Below are positions 34,184 to 42,689 of a DNA stretch of 64,000 nt, one piece after another. Source of the stretch: an uncultured Pseudomonadota bacterium (lineage in GTDB: Bacteria; Pseudomonadota; Gammaproteobacteria; Steroidobacterales; Steroidobacteraceae). Location: NCBI GenBank assembly GCA_903884235.1, contig CAISEB010000049.1, positions 58,233-122,232 on the forward strand. The letters are read 5' to 3'. The translations under genes and the position numbers were made by a program. The first letter of the stretch is position 1. Every line of letters begins with the position of its first letter. The notes beneath the pieces were generated by a model. It was not told the origin of the DNA and made no database searches. It worked only from the letters and a program-made list of their open reading frames with translations.

Positions 34184-34214
34184 GCGCACACGACCCCGCC
34201 GGCCTCGTGTGCGC
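34184..34214. terminator. 10-bp perfect stem-loop between convergent genes
   Basis: GCGCACACGA (34184-34193) and TCGTGTGCGC (34205-34214) pair perfectly around an 11-base G+C-rich loop. The element lies 41 bp beyond the TonB-dependent receptor stop and 158 bp beyond the dienelactone hydrolase stop, so it could end both transcripts. There is no T-run. Confidence 0.5.
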
Positions 34215-34254
34215 GTGCACCTCCGGGCACACCTCATCGCGCTGGTCCTCGGGA

Positions 34255-37200
34255 TCAGAACCGGTACGACAGCCCGGCGACGTAGCTGCGGCCGTAGGCG
34301 CTGTAGCCGTAACCGGTGCCGCTCGTGGACTGGCCGACCAGCTGGCCGGGGGCCCACGGCAGCAGCGGATTCCCGTTGAGGTAAGTCCTCGCGACGGAGT
34401 TCGACAGGTTCTTGCCCTCGAGGTACGCCTCGAATCCGCGGCGGAACTTCCAGTGCACGCTCGCCGTCAGCCAGTTGAACGGATCGCTGACCGCCGGCCA
34501 GCCGGGGACCTCAGTGCACTCCGAGCAGTACGCGGTATAGCCGGCGGCGTGGTCCCAGTTGATGTCCGCGCTCAGCGGCCCCTTGTCGTAGATGAGCCCG
34601 ATCGAGATCGTGGTGCCCGGCACGGCGTTGATCGCGCCGACGAAGCTGCCAAACTGGTCGTAGCCCTTGCTGCGCGTCTTGGTGAACTGCACGTGGGTGC
34701 CGAACCCGTTGGTGAGCATGTGCTGCCAGGTCACCTCGAGGCCCGTGAAGATGCTTTTGGCGCCGTTCGCCGGCGCCTGCACCGTCCACAGGAAGGGCGT
34801 GCCGGGCACGGTCCCCGGAGGCCCGCCGACATACTGCATCGTGCCGAGATCGACGTTGGTCTGCGTCGCCGTGTAGATGTCATCGACGATGCGCTTGCCG
34901 AACAGGGCGAGGGTCAGGGCCGAATGCGGGGCGTAGTACCACTCGACGGAGAAGTCGGCCTGGTACGCCTTGATCGGCCGCAGGCCCGCCGTGCCACCGT
35001 AGTAGAGCTCAGGCGTGCCGTTGATGGCGTTGTTGCTCGAGGTCGGCGCGAGCTGGTTGAGGTCGGGGCGCGACATCGTCTCGCCCGCCGCGAAGCGCAG
35101 CTGCAGCGCCTGGGGGATCGCCCACCAACTCAGGTTCGCGGATGGCAGGAACAGCGTGTAGCGGCCATCGGAGCCGATCGGCTGCGAGGTCCCGTACTGC
35201 ACGTTCCAGGTCTGCGTGGCGCCGACGACCGTCGGTGTCCAGAGCGAAGTCGGCACCGCCACGGCGGTCCCGGCCGAGGTCTGGGTGTGGACCACGCGCA
35301 GGCCGACGTTGCCGGACCAGTCGTTGCCCGCGAAATCCGCCTGGACGTAGAAGCTCAGCGTCTTCTCGGTCACCTCATAGGAGTTGTAGGCGTTGGGCTG
35401 CGGCAGCGTGTCCGCGAAGTTGAACGTCGTGTAGGGCGCCTGGCAGACGGTCGGATAGGTCTGGCAGTAGTAGGGATTCGGCTTGCTGTTGAGGCTCGCG
35501 AGGAATGCCAGCAGCTGGTTCGTGTTGAGCTGCGGTAGTGTCGTCGGGTACGAACCACCGGCTCCCTGCATGAAGTTCGGGGGCGAGGTGAACGTGACGA
35601 CGTTGAACCCCTGCGAGGCGAACGAGTACGGGCTGCACTGGATCGGGCAGCCGGCCGTCTGGTAGAGCGTGCCGTACTGGCCCGAGCCGTTGGTCCAGTC
35701 ATTGCTGATGTCCTCGCGCGACTTGTCGCGCTTGGTGCCACCGAGGCCGAAGCGCAGCAGCCCGAACGCCCCCTTGTCAACCTTGAACGACCCGTCGAGG
35801 CTGAAGCCCGTCACCGAATCGTGCACGGAGTAGCCGTTCAATCCAACGTAGTGTGTCGACCAGTACTTGTTGTCATTGAGGAAGCCCGAGTTCATCAGCG
35901 CCGTGTACGAGCAGTAGCCGGCGTTGGTCGAGCTGGCCGTGCCGGTCGGGCATGCGCCGAGTCCGAGCTGGCTCGGCGGGATCGCGACATTGAGGATCGG
36001 CAGGCTGTTCGGGACGTCCGTGATCGTGAGCAGGCCCTGGGCATACGGCTGGTCGGTGACAAGCCCCGCAGTGACGAACGTGTCCTGACCGCCCTCCGGC
36101 CGCTTCGCCACGGAGTGGTACAGGTCCGCGGCGATCGTCAGGCGCTCGTTCGGCGTCCAGCTCGCGTTGAGCCCGAACATCGAGGTGTCGACGTTGCGGT
36201 CCATGGTGTTGTTCACCATCTCGGGCTGGAAGTTGTTGACCATCACCGAGGTGACGATGCCGTCCTTGACGACCGCATTCGACCACGCGGGGTTGCCGTT
36301 CTGGTCGGTCCCGTACGGGAAGTAGTACGACTCGTTGTAGCCGAGCTGGGGGTCCCTGAGGCGCGTGAACAGCCCGTCCGCGACGAGCTTGAAGCTCTCG
36401 TTCGGGCGCCACTCGAGGCTGCCCGAGATCGCATCGCGCTTCTTGTTGTCGAAGATCGAGCCGAAGGTGATGCAGCACGGCGTCGCAGCGAGCGGGATGG
36501 CGCCATCCCCGCCCTCGAACGGATAAGTCGTCGGGCCGTAGATGTTCTGGCTGTATGCGTTCAGCGAATCCGTGCGGATGTGGTTGTCCGAATGCACGAG
36601 ACCGACGAGGAAGCCCAGTGTCCGGTCAACGTTGGTGTCGGACAGGAAGGCGGAATACTTCGTGCCGTGCAGCTTGGACATCGAGTTGTAGCCGCCCTCG
36701 GCGTGGGCCCCGGCATGCAGGCCTGGGTTGTCGAACGGGCTCGCAGTACGCAGGTTCACGGTGCCGCCGATGCTGCCCTCGAGCGCGGAGGCCTGCGTTG
36801 ACTTCAACACGTCCGCACCGGAGATCACTTCCGAGGGCAGCACGTCGAACGCGAGGTCGCGACCGTCGTCGTCGGTCGCGAGCACACGGTTGTTCAGCGT
36901 CACGATGTTGTACTGGGGGCCGAGGCCGCGCACGTTGACCTTCTGGCCCTCGCCGCCCGTGGTGCGGGTCAGCGTGATGCCTGGCAGATGGCTCAGCGAA
37001 TCCGCGACGTCATCGTCGGGGAATCGCCCGAGCTCGGTCGCATTGATGGAATCGAGCACGATCGCGGACTCCCGCTTGATGTCGAGCGACCGCTCGAGGC
37101 TCGCGCGGATGCCGGTCACCACCACCTCATCGAGCGTCGCCTGCGGCTGCGGGGAAGGTCCCGCGGATCCGGGTTCGGCCGCCACGGCGATGCCCGCGCC

Positions 37201-37272
37201 GAGTGCCCACGACACCGGGAGCAGCCAGCTGCCGCGCCGCGCCCAGGATCCCCTGCCATTGTTCTTGTTCAT
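34255..37272 (-). CDS. TonB-dependent outer-membrane receptor for carbohydrate uptake
   Basis: A 1005-residue receptor. The ATG at 37272 (AAGGACAGG upstream) starts a signal peptide ending near AVAAEP; the frame is open a little further but without signal character. The plug domain begins with LDEVVVTGIRASLERS, contains SHLPGITLTR and VRGLGPQYN, and is followed by a 22-strand-type barrel that ends in LSYRF. This pattern matches the TonB-Xanth-Caul subfamily (TIGR01782), which imports complex carbohydrates. It is the last gene of the sugar operon (73 bp after the kinase), so the ligand is probably a galactose- or galactosamine-containing oligosaccharide. Confidence 0.94.
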   Translation of the reverse strand: MNKNNGRGSWARRGSWLLPVSWALGAGIAVAAEPGSAGPSPQPQATLDEVVVTGIRASLERSLDIKRESAIVLDSINATELGRFPDDDVADSLSHLPGITLTRTTGGEGQKVNVRGLGPQYNIVTLNNRVLATDDDGRDLAFDVLPSEVISGADVLKSTQASALEGSIGGTVNLRTASPFDNPGLHAGAHAEGGYNSMSKLHGTKYSAFLSDTNVDRTLGFLVGLVHSDNHIRTDSLNAYSQNIYGPTTYPFEGGDGAIPLAATPCCITFGSIFDNKKRDAISGSLEWRPNESFKLVADGLFTRLRDPQLGYNESYYFPYGTDQNGNPAWSNAVVKDGIVTSVMVNNFQPEMVNNTMDRNVDTSMFGLNASWTPNERLTIAADLYHSVAKRPEGGQDTFVTAGLVTDQPYAQGLLTITDVPNSLPILNVAIPPSQLGLGACPTGTASSTNAGYCSYTALMNSGFLNDNKYWSTHYVGLNGYSVHDSVTGFSLDGSFKVDKGAFGLLRFGLGGTKRDKSREDISNDWTNGSGQYGTLYQTAGCPIQCSPYSFASQGFNVVTFTSPPNFMQGAGGSYPTTLPQLNTNQLLAFLASLNSKPNPYYCQTYPTVCQAPYTTFNFADTLPQPNAYNSYEVTEKTLSFYVQADFAGNDWSGNVGLRVVHTQTSAGTAVAVPTSLWTPTVVGATQTWNVQYGTSQPIGSDGRYTLFLPSANLSWWAIPQALQLRFAAGETMSRPDLNQLAPTSSNNAINGTPELYYGGTAGLRPIKAYQADFSVEWYYAPHSALTLALFGKRIVDDIYTATQTNVDLGTMQYVGGPPGTVPGTPFLWTVQAPANGAKSIFTGLEVTWQHMLTNGFGTHVQFTKTRSKGYDQFGSFVGAINAVPGTTISIGLIYDKGPLSADINWDHAAGYTAYCSECTEVPGWPAVSDPFNWLTASVHWKFRRGFEAYLEGKNLSNSVARTYLNGNPLLPWAPGQLVGQSTSGTGYGYSAYGRSYVAGLSYRF

Positions 37273-37345
37273 GGTGCCTGTCCTTGCCAGTCGGCCGGTC
37301 CGGGCGACGCCGGGTCCGGGTGGAGGTTGAGGGAGGAATTCCGAG

Positions 37346-38329
37346 TCATGTGCCCGCGCCATCGCGGGCGTCCCGCTCGAGCCGCGCGAGCGAGTCCGCC
37401 GGGAATCGGACGCCCGCGAGCCGTGCGGCGTAGAGGGCGGCGCCCATCACGGGGCTGAAGCGGGGTGCCTGCAAACGCCACGCCGTGCCGGCCGTGGCCA
37501 GTGCAGCGCCGAAGGGCTCGACCAGCAGCGCACCGGTCGAAAACACGCCCCCGGAATACGACACGGCCAGCGGCACCGAGTCGGGGACCGAGAGTTGCGC
37601 TCGCGTCGCACGCACGAGGCTCGCAAGCTCCAGACCCGCCCGTCCGTAGAGATCGAGGCAGGCGGCATCGCCCGCGGCGGCGGCGGCGGCAATCAACCGG
37701 GACAGCTGCGCGAGCGCCGTCCGTGCGGCGGAGGCCGGATCGTTGATCAGCCCCGCGAGGTCGAGGTCCTGCCTGAGATCGTAGTGAAGCCGGACCAGAT
37801 CGAGGAGCGGGCCCGGCGCACAGCGCCCGTCGCTCATCCGGGAAAATAGCCCCAGGCCCTCCCGCGCGATCCAGTAGGCGGACCCCTCGTCCCCGAACAC
37901 CTCGCCCCAGCCACCGGCGCGCGCAGTCCGTCCCTCGTACTCGCCATACGCGATCGAGCCGGTACCGGCGATCACGCTGATCCCATCCTCGCATCCGAGC
38001 CCACCGGCCCAGCTGCACACCATGTCGTTGCCGCAGCGGAACCGCTCCTGCGGCAGTGCCACGCGCGGCGTGGTTGCAAGCAGCGGATCGACGTTCGGGT
38101 CTTCGCCGTACGCCGGCAGGCCGACGAACCCGTAGGTGACCGCCGACACGGGCACGCCCGCCCGTGCGAGGACCTCCCGGATGCCGGCCTCGAGCACGGC
38201 CCGCACCCCATCGAGGCCCACCTGCGGGTGGTAGCTGCTCCCGCCTTCGGCCGAGGCCCGTTCGCGCCCTTCGCCGTCGAGCAGCAGGAACGCCGTCTTG
38301 GTGCCGCCACCGTCGATGCCGAGGAACAT
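37346..38329 (-). CDS. BadF/BadG-type sugar kinase (probable N-acetylgalactosamine/galactosamine kinase)
   Basis: A 327-residue ATPase of the BadF/BadG/BcrA family, the fold of eukaryotic-type N-acetylglucosamine kinase. The phosphate-1 motif is GIDGGGTKT near the N-terminus, followed by VIAGTGSIAYG and GGWGEVFGDEGSAYW, the adenosine- and sugar-site elements of the group. It is likely to phosphorylate the imported amino sugar at C6 in the cytoplasm. AgaS ends 4 bp upstream, so the genes are coupled, and the pairing argues for a GalN/GalNAc substrate rather than GlcNAc. Substrate specificity is inferred from context only. Confidence 0.82.
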   Translation of the reverse strand: MFLGIDGGGTKTAFLLLDGEGRERASAEGGSSYHPQVGLDGVRAVLEAGIREVLARAGVPVSAVTYGFVGLPAYGEDPNVDPLLATTPRVALPQERFRCGNDMVCSWAGGLGCEDGISVIAGTGSIAYGEYEGRTARAGGWGEVFGDEGSAYWIAREGLGLFSRMSDGRCAPGPLLDLVRLHYDLRQDLDLAGLINDPASAARTALAQLSRLIAAAAAAGDAACLDLYGRAGLELASLVRATRAQLSVPDSVPLAVSYSGGVFSTGALLVEPFGAALATAGTAWRLQAPRFSPVMGAALYAARLAGVRFPADSLARLERDARDGAGT

Positions 38330-38333
38330 CGGC

Positions 38334-39488
38334 TCAGCCCTCCGCAGCGTAGATCGTCACGCCCTGCACGACCCGATTCACGACGCCCGCCGCACTCGGG
38401 CTGTCTGGCCGGCATCCGAGCGCGAGCGAGCAGTGGAATGCATAGAGCTGGGCCCACGCGACATACGGCAACGCAAGTTCGGCGTCGGTTGCGGCCTCGA
38501 GGCCGGGCACGTTGACCACGTCGCACCCTGCGATCGCGACCGGCTGCGCACTCAGGACGAGGACGCGCGCGGCGATGCCGTCGCTGCACAGCTCACGCAC
38601 GAGATCGAGGTCATAGCGGCGCGCGAGGGGGTCGTTGGAGGCGAACTGGACCACGAGCGTGCCCGGCGTGACGAAGGTCTTGGGACCGTGCCGGAAGCCG
38701 AGCGAGGTGTTGGCGAGCGCCGCGATGGCGCCGTCGGAGAGTTCCAGCAGCTTGAGGGCCGCCTCGTTGGCGAGACCACCGAGACCACCGCTGCCGAGGT
38801 AGACCGTGCGAGCGTGGCGCCTCTGCGCGATGGCTTCGATGCGCGAAACTTCGCGCTCGAGCAGCAGCGAGGTGGCCCGGCCGAGGCGCGACGCCGCGTC
38901 CGCCGCCACTCCGGGCACGAGCAGCACCCGCGCGGCGTGCAGCATCGAGCTGAAGCTCGAGGTCATCGCGAAGCCACGGTCGTGGGTCGCGGGCGGGAGC
39001 AGCACGACGAAGCCGTTCGGCCGGCCTTCCAGGCGGCGGCGCAGCTCGCCGTCGGCATTGCAGGTCACGACGAGGTGATGGCAGTCAGCGACGAAGCGAT
39101 CGGCGAGGTCGACGGCAGCAAGGCTCTCGGGGCTGCTGCCGGAGCGGGCGAACGAGACGAGCAGCGTCGGGACGTCGCGCTGGAAGTACTGCGCGGGCGA
39201 GGCGACGAGATCGGTCGTCGCGAGAGTCTCGACGCGCCGGCCGAGCGCCCCCAGGAACTCCGGGAGCAGGCACTGGCCGATGTACGCCGATGATCCGGCG
39301 CCGGTCAGGATGATGCGCAGGTCCGGGCGCACCAGCAGCGGCGCGAGGAAGCCCCGGGCAGCCTGCGAGAGCGCGACGACGCTCGCCTGGGTCTCGGCCC
39401 AGACTGCGGGCTGCTGGGCAATTTCCCGGGCAGTCCACTCCCCTCCCTTCGAGGCGTAGTCGGCGAGCAGGGCGGTGTGCTGTGGCAT
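38334..39488 (-). CDS. agaS: AgaS-type galactosamine-6-phosphate deaminase/isomerase (SIS domain)
   Basis: A 384-residue double-SIS protein of the AgaS family. The first SIS domain has LTGAGSSAYIG, and SFARSGSSPES carries the phosphosugar-binding serine cluster; the second has VYLGSGGLGGLANEAALK and GFRHGPKTF. AgaS enzymes convert D-galactosamine-6-phosphate to D-tagatose-6-phosphate plus ammonia. The length and order match the family. It sits between the GatZ and kinase genes with gaps of 4 bp each, in a tight operon. This gene is the strongest evidence that the locus handles (N-acetyl)galactosamine. Confidence 0.88.
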   Translation of the reverse strand: MPQHTALLADYASKGGEWTAREIAQQPAVWAETQASVVALSQAARGFLAPLLVRPDLRIILTGAGSSAYIGQCLLPEFLGALGRRVETLATTDLVASPAQYFQRDVPTLLVSFARSGSSPESLAAVDLADRFVADCHHLVVTCNADGELRRRLEGRPNGFVVLLPPATHDRGFAMTSSFSSMLHAARVLLVPGVAADAASRLGRATSLLLEREVSRIEAIAQRRHARTVYLGSGGLGGLANEAALKLLELSDGAIAALANTSLGFRHGPKTFVTPGTLVVQFASNDPLARRYDLDLVRELCSDGIAARVLVLSAQPVAIAGCDVVNVPGLEAATDAELALPYVAWAQLYAFHCSLALGCRPDSPSAAGVVNRVVQGVTIYAAEG

Positions 39489-39492
39489 GGGA

Positions 39493-40776
39493 TCAGGATT
39501 CCGGGAATCGGCAGGCAGAGGAGTAGTCGTCGAGGACGCGACGGACGTGGTGGATCACGAGGTCGCGTGCGCGCGGCTGGAGGCGACCCGTGCGCAGCGC
39601 GTCGACCGTCGAGGGCAGGTACTGGGAGACCAGTGCGAGCGGTGCCGGGGCAGCGTCGAACGTCGCGAACAGGCGCTCGACCGCATCCCGAACCGTCGGG
39701 ACGGTCCAGTAGTAGCGAATGCGATCGCTCAGCGAATACTGCAGCTGCAGGTCGAGAGCCGTGCCGGACGACTCGTAGTACGCGCGCCAGTGGCTCGGGT
39801 CTGCGTGCAGCGCCGCGAGCAGCGTCGCGCGCAGGTTGCGCGCCGTGCCCGCCGGATGCAGTTCGGCGACGATCGCATCGAGGGCCCACAGCGCCTCGCG
39901 CAGCGAGAAGGTCGTCGCGGGACCCACCTTCAGGATCGCGTAGTGGTCGCGGACCAGATCCGCAAGCGCGCGGGGAGACTGGTAGTCCGTCGAGTGGGCC
40001 TCGTAGACCAGATTCGGCACGGCCCGGATCGCGGCGCTGAGCGCCGCGGCCCGCTCGGGCCGGTATTCGACGACGCTGTCGTGCCCGAACTCGACGCCCG
40101 GCTGCACGACCAGCGCGACGACCCGCTCCCACGCGTCCTCAAGTCCCGCGGTGGCGAACGCGACGCGGTGCGCCGCGACAGTCGCGAGGGCCGCCTCCGG
40201 CCGGGTCACCTCGAGATGATCGAGCGCCTCGCGCGCGCCACCGGGCACCGGCACTTCCGAGCCGATCACGTAGACGGGCGGCTCCCCGCCGCTCGCCTGC
40301 CAAGCCGACTCCGCGTGCGCCGCGAGCCGCGCGGTCCGTGCCGCGATCAGCTCGTCGCCGAGCGCCGCGGGCTCGCCCGCGCAGGCCATCGAGCAGTCGA
40401 GGTGGATCTTGCGAAAGCCCGCGTGCACGTAGTCCGCGATCAGCCGGTCCGCCTTCGCCATCGCGACGTCGGCAGGTCCGGACTGCCAGCAGTTCGGGCC
40501 GAGGTGATCGCCACCCAGCAGCACGCGGGGCCCCTCGAGTCCCACCGCGCGCGCGATCCCGAGGACGAGGTCGCGGAATTCCGCGGGACGCAGCCCCGTG
40601 TAGCCGCCGTCCTGGTTCACCTGGTTCGACGTCGCCTCGATCAGCGCGACATCCCCAGTCTCGCGTGCCTGCACGAGCGCCGCCTCGATGACCAGCGGAT
40701 GCGCGCTGCAGACCGAATAGATCCCCGCGTGCTGCCCGGCGCGATGGCGTGCGAGCCGCTCGCGGATGACGTTCAC
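39493..40776 (-). CDS. gatZ: GatZ/KbaZ-family protein (tagatose-bisphosphate aldolase non-catalytic subunit or tagatose-6-phosphate epimerase)
   Basis: A 427-residue protein of the GatZ/KbaZ family, with the typical GIYSVCSAHPLVIEAAL start, EATSNQVNQDGGYTG, GGDHLGPN and KIHLDCSM segments (key metal or phosphate residues kept). In enteric bacteria GatZ/KbaZ stabilises the aldolase subunit GatY/KbaY, which is absent here. From memory, some stand-alone homologues are reported to epimerise tagatose-6-phosphate to fructose-6-phosphate, which would complete the pathway after AgaS. The GTG start overlaps the EamA stop (GTGA), with GAGGAG upstream. Confidence 0.85.
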   Translation of the reverse strand: MNVIRERLARHRAGQHAGIYSVCSAHPLVIEAALVQARETGDVALIEATSNQVNQDGGYTGLRPAEFRDLVLGIARAVGLEGPRVLLGGDHLGPNCWQSGPADVAMAKADRLIADYVHAGFRKIHLDCSMACAGEPAALGDELIAARTARLAAHAESAWQASGGEPPVYVIGSEVPVPGGAREALDHLEVTRPEAALATVAAHRVAFATAGLEDAWERVVALVVQPGVEFGHDSVVEYRPERAAALSAAIRAVPNLVYEAHSTDYQSPRALADLVRDHYAILKVGPATTFSLREALWALDAIVAELHPAGTARNLRATLLAALHADPSHWRAYYESSGTALDLQLQYSLSDRIRYYWTVPTVRDAVERLFATFDAAPAPLALVSQYLPSTVDALRTGRLQPRARDLVIHHVRRVLDDYSSACRFPES

Positions 40777-41654
40777 GCCGTCTCCTCCGGTTCGATCGCG
40801 AGGAGCGCCGCGGCTGCGAAGGCGAGTGCGATGCCGGTGGCCTTCAACGGCTGCGGCATGATGCCGAGCAGGACCAGCGAGATCACCGCCGTGATCAGCG
40901 GCGCGCCGGCATTCGTGAGCGGCGCCACGACGATCGCCTTGCCGAACCGGAACGCGTACACGAGCGTCAGCGCGCCGATCGAATTCAGAACCTGAGTGAT
41001 GGCGGCGAGACCGGGGCCGTCGAGGCCGTAGTTGATCGGCAGCGAGAAATCCGTCATCCACAGCGCAAGCGGCGCGAGGGCGAGCCCCGAGACCGCCATG
41101 TAGAAGAAGATCGTCTCCGCGTCCATCGTGCGGTTGGCGACCTTCATGAAGAACGCCTGCAGCCCCCACGCGACGAGGATCACGAGCGACCACACGAACC
41201 ACGCCACGCCAGTCCCGCCGCCGCTGCCGGCTGGGTCGTAGTCGAAGAGCGGCAGCGCCGCGAGCGCGAGCACGACGCCGACCGCGCCGAGGCGCGTGAC
41301 GCGCTCCTTGAGCAGCAGCGCCGACAGTGCGATCGTCACGGCCGGCGACAGCGCGATCAGCGGGAAGATCAGATAGGTCGGCCCGACATGGACCGCGTGG
41401 AACAGCAGCATCTGCCCGCCGGCCCCGAGCAGGCCGATCAGGAGGCCAAGCACGATGGAGCGCCCATCCGCCTGGATCCGCCAGCCGACCCGGGCGAGCG
41501 CGTACACCGCGGGGGGCACCATCGTCAGGGCCCACACCACATAGACAAGAGTGTCCGGAAATCCGTTCTCCGTGGGCTTGCCGGCAAAGGCACCCCACAC
41601 GCCCCAGAACAGCGTCGTGACAATCGCGTAGCCGAGCCAGGGCCGGGCCTTCAT
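40773..41654 (-). CDS. EamA/DMT-family transporter of the galactosamine operon
   Basis: A 293-residue protein with ten hydrophobic helices in two EamA halves. It opens with GYAIVTTLFWGVWGAF. It is the first gene of the minus-strand sugar operon and overlaps GatZ by 4 bp, so it is the probable inner-membrane importer for the sugar released in the periplasm. EamA proteins are more often exporters, so import is inference from context; related sugar permeases exist in other catabolic loci. An in-frame GTG at 41660 is an alternative start two codons upstream; the ATG has the better spacing to AGGCGGGG. Confidence 0.82.
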   Translation of the reverse strand: MKARPWLGYAIVTTLFWGVWGAFAGKPTENGFPDTLVYVVWALTMVPPAVYALARVGWRIQADGRSIVLGLLIGLLGAGGQMLLFHAVHVGPTYLIFPLIALSPAVTIALSALLLKERVTRLGAVGVVLALAALPLFDYDPAGSGGGTGVAWFVWSLVILVAWGLQAFFMKVANRTMDAETIFFYMAVSGLALAPLALWMTDFSLPINYGLDGPGLAAITQVLNSIGALTLVYAFRFGKAIVVAPLTNAGAPLITAVISLVLLGIMPQPLKATGIALAFAAAALLAIEPEETA

Positions 41655-41696
41655 CGCCACCCCGCCTGGCGTCGGTCAGGGCCAAGAGCGCGGTGA

Positions 41697-41729
41697 GTTG
41701 CGATTTCGTTGTTCATTATGTTGCGATTT
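41697..41729. promoter_or_regulatory. Direct repeats GTTGCGATTT in the divergent promoter, probable DeoR-type operator
   Basis: GTTGCGATTT occurs at 41697-41706 and again at 41720-41729, 23 bp apart, inside a short A+T-rich island between the EamA operon and the DeoR gene. The first copy runs into TTTCGTT (41704-41710), which matches the TTTCRTT core described for E. coli AgaR. DeoR-family regulators commonly bind such direct repeats. Binding is inferred. Confidence 0.5.
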
Positions 41730-41884
41730 ATATCTTTTGAAGCCATTCTTGTCCAGAGGCCCTCACACGAAAGGTCTGGATCGTGGGATTTCGTCCCATC
41801 CGCGGTCCGGTCCTTTGGCATCTTTCGGGACGTGGGCGACAATGCCGGCCGGCGCCCGCAGCGGGCGTGGAGGTTCGACTAGCG

Positions 41885-42679
41885 ATGAGCACGGGCAGCC
41901 GTTCAGCGAAGCGCGACACGAGCGAGCGGCGCAGCCAGATCACGGCGCTGGTGCGCGAGCGCGGCAGCGTGCAGGTGACCGCGCTCTCGCGCCAGTTCCG
42001 GGTGTCGATGCAGACGATCCGCAAGGACCTGCACTACCTGACCGAACTCGGCGTCACGGCGCGGGCCTACGGCGGCGCGATCGCGACCGAGGTCATCAGC
42101 CCCGCCCTCGAGCCTGCGATCGCGACCAAGCTCGCGCTGCACAGCGCCGAGAAGGAACGCATTGGCCGGTTCGCCGCGGGCCTGGTGCAGCCGGGGGACT
42201 CGGTCGTCATCGACTCCGGCACGACGACGCTGCAGATCGCCCGGCACCTCCCGGACCTCGAGGGGATCACGGTCGTCACCAACGACTTCGGCGTGCTGGC
42301 GGCGCTGGCGCAGAAGACCCAGATCAAGATCATGATGATCGGCGGCGAACTGCGTCGCAAGAACATGGCGTTCTACGGCGCGCAGAGTGTCAGCGCGCTC
42401 GACAACCTGCTGGTCGACAAGCTGTTCCTCGGCGTCGACGGCTTCGACCTCGAGCGCGGCATCACGACGCACCACGAAGCCGAGGCGATGCTGAACCGCA
42501 AGATGGCCGAGGTCGCACGCGAGGTCATCGCGGTCACCGACAGCTCGAAGTTCGGCCGCGTCTGCCTGCACCGGATCATCGGCCTGAACGAGCTGACGGC
42601 GCTCGTCACCGACGTCGCCGCGAGCGACTACATCTCGAGGGCCGAGAGCGACCTCGGCTTCGACGTTCACCTCGTCTGA
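41885..42679 (+). CDS. DeoR/GlpR-family regulator (probable AgaR-like repressor)
   Basis: A 264-residue DeoR regulator. The N-terminal helix-turn-helix (about 12-67) contains VTALSRQFRVSMQTIRKDL, and the C-terminal DeoRC sensor domain (about 85-245) has the phosphosugar-binding DSGTTTLQIA and VDGFDLERGITTHHEAEA elements, here in two short parts. The family is released from DNA by a phosphorylated sugar. The ATG at 41885 gives normal length, with GGAGG 11 bp upstream. The gene is divergent from the sugar operon and is expected to repress it, with galactosamine- or tagatose-phosphate as the likely signal. Confidence 0.9.
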   Translation: MSTGSRSAKRDTSERRSQITALVRERGSVQVTALSRQFRVSMQTIRKDLHYLTELGVTARAYGGAIATEVISPALEPAIATKLALHSAEKERIGRFAAGLVQPGDSVVIDSGTTTLQIARHLPDLEGITVVTNDFGVLAALAQKTQIKIMMIGGELRRKNMAFYGAQSVSALDNLLVDKLFLGVDGFDLERGITTHHEAEAMLNRKMAEVAREVIAVTDSSKFGRVCLHRIIGLNELTALVTDVAASDYISRAESDLGFDVHLV

Positions 42680-42689
42680 CGGCGACCCG

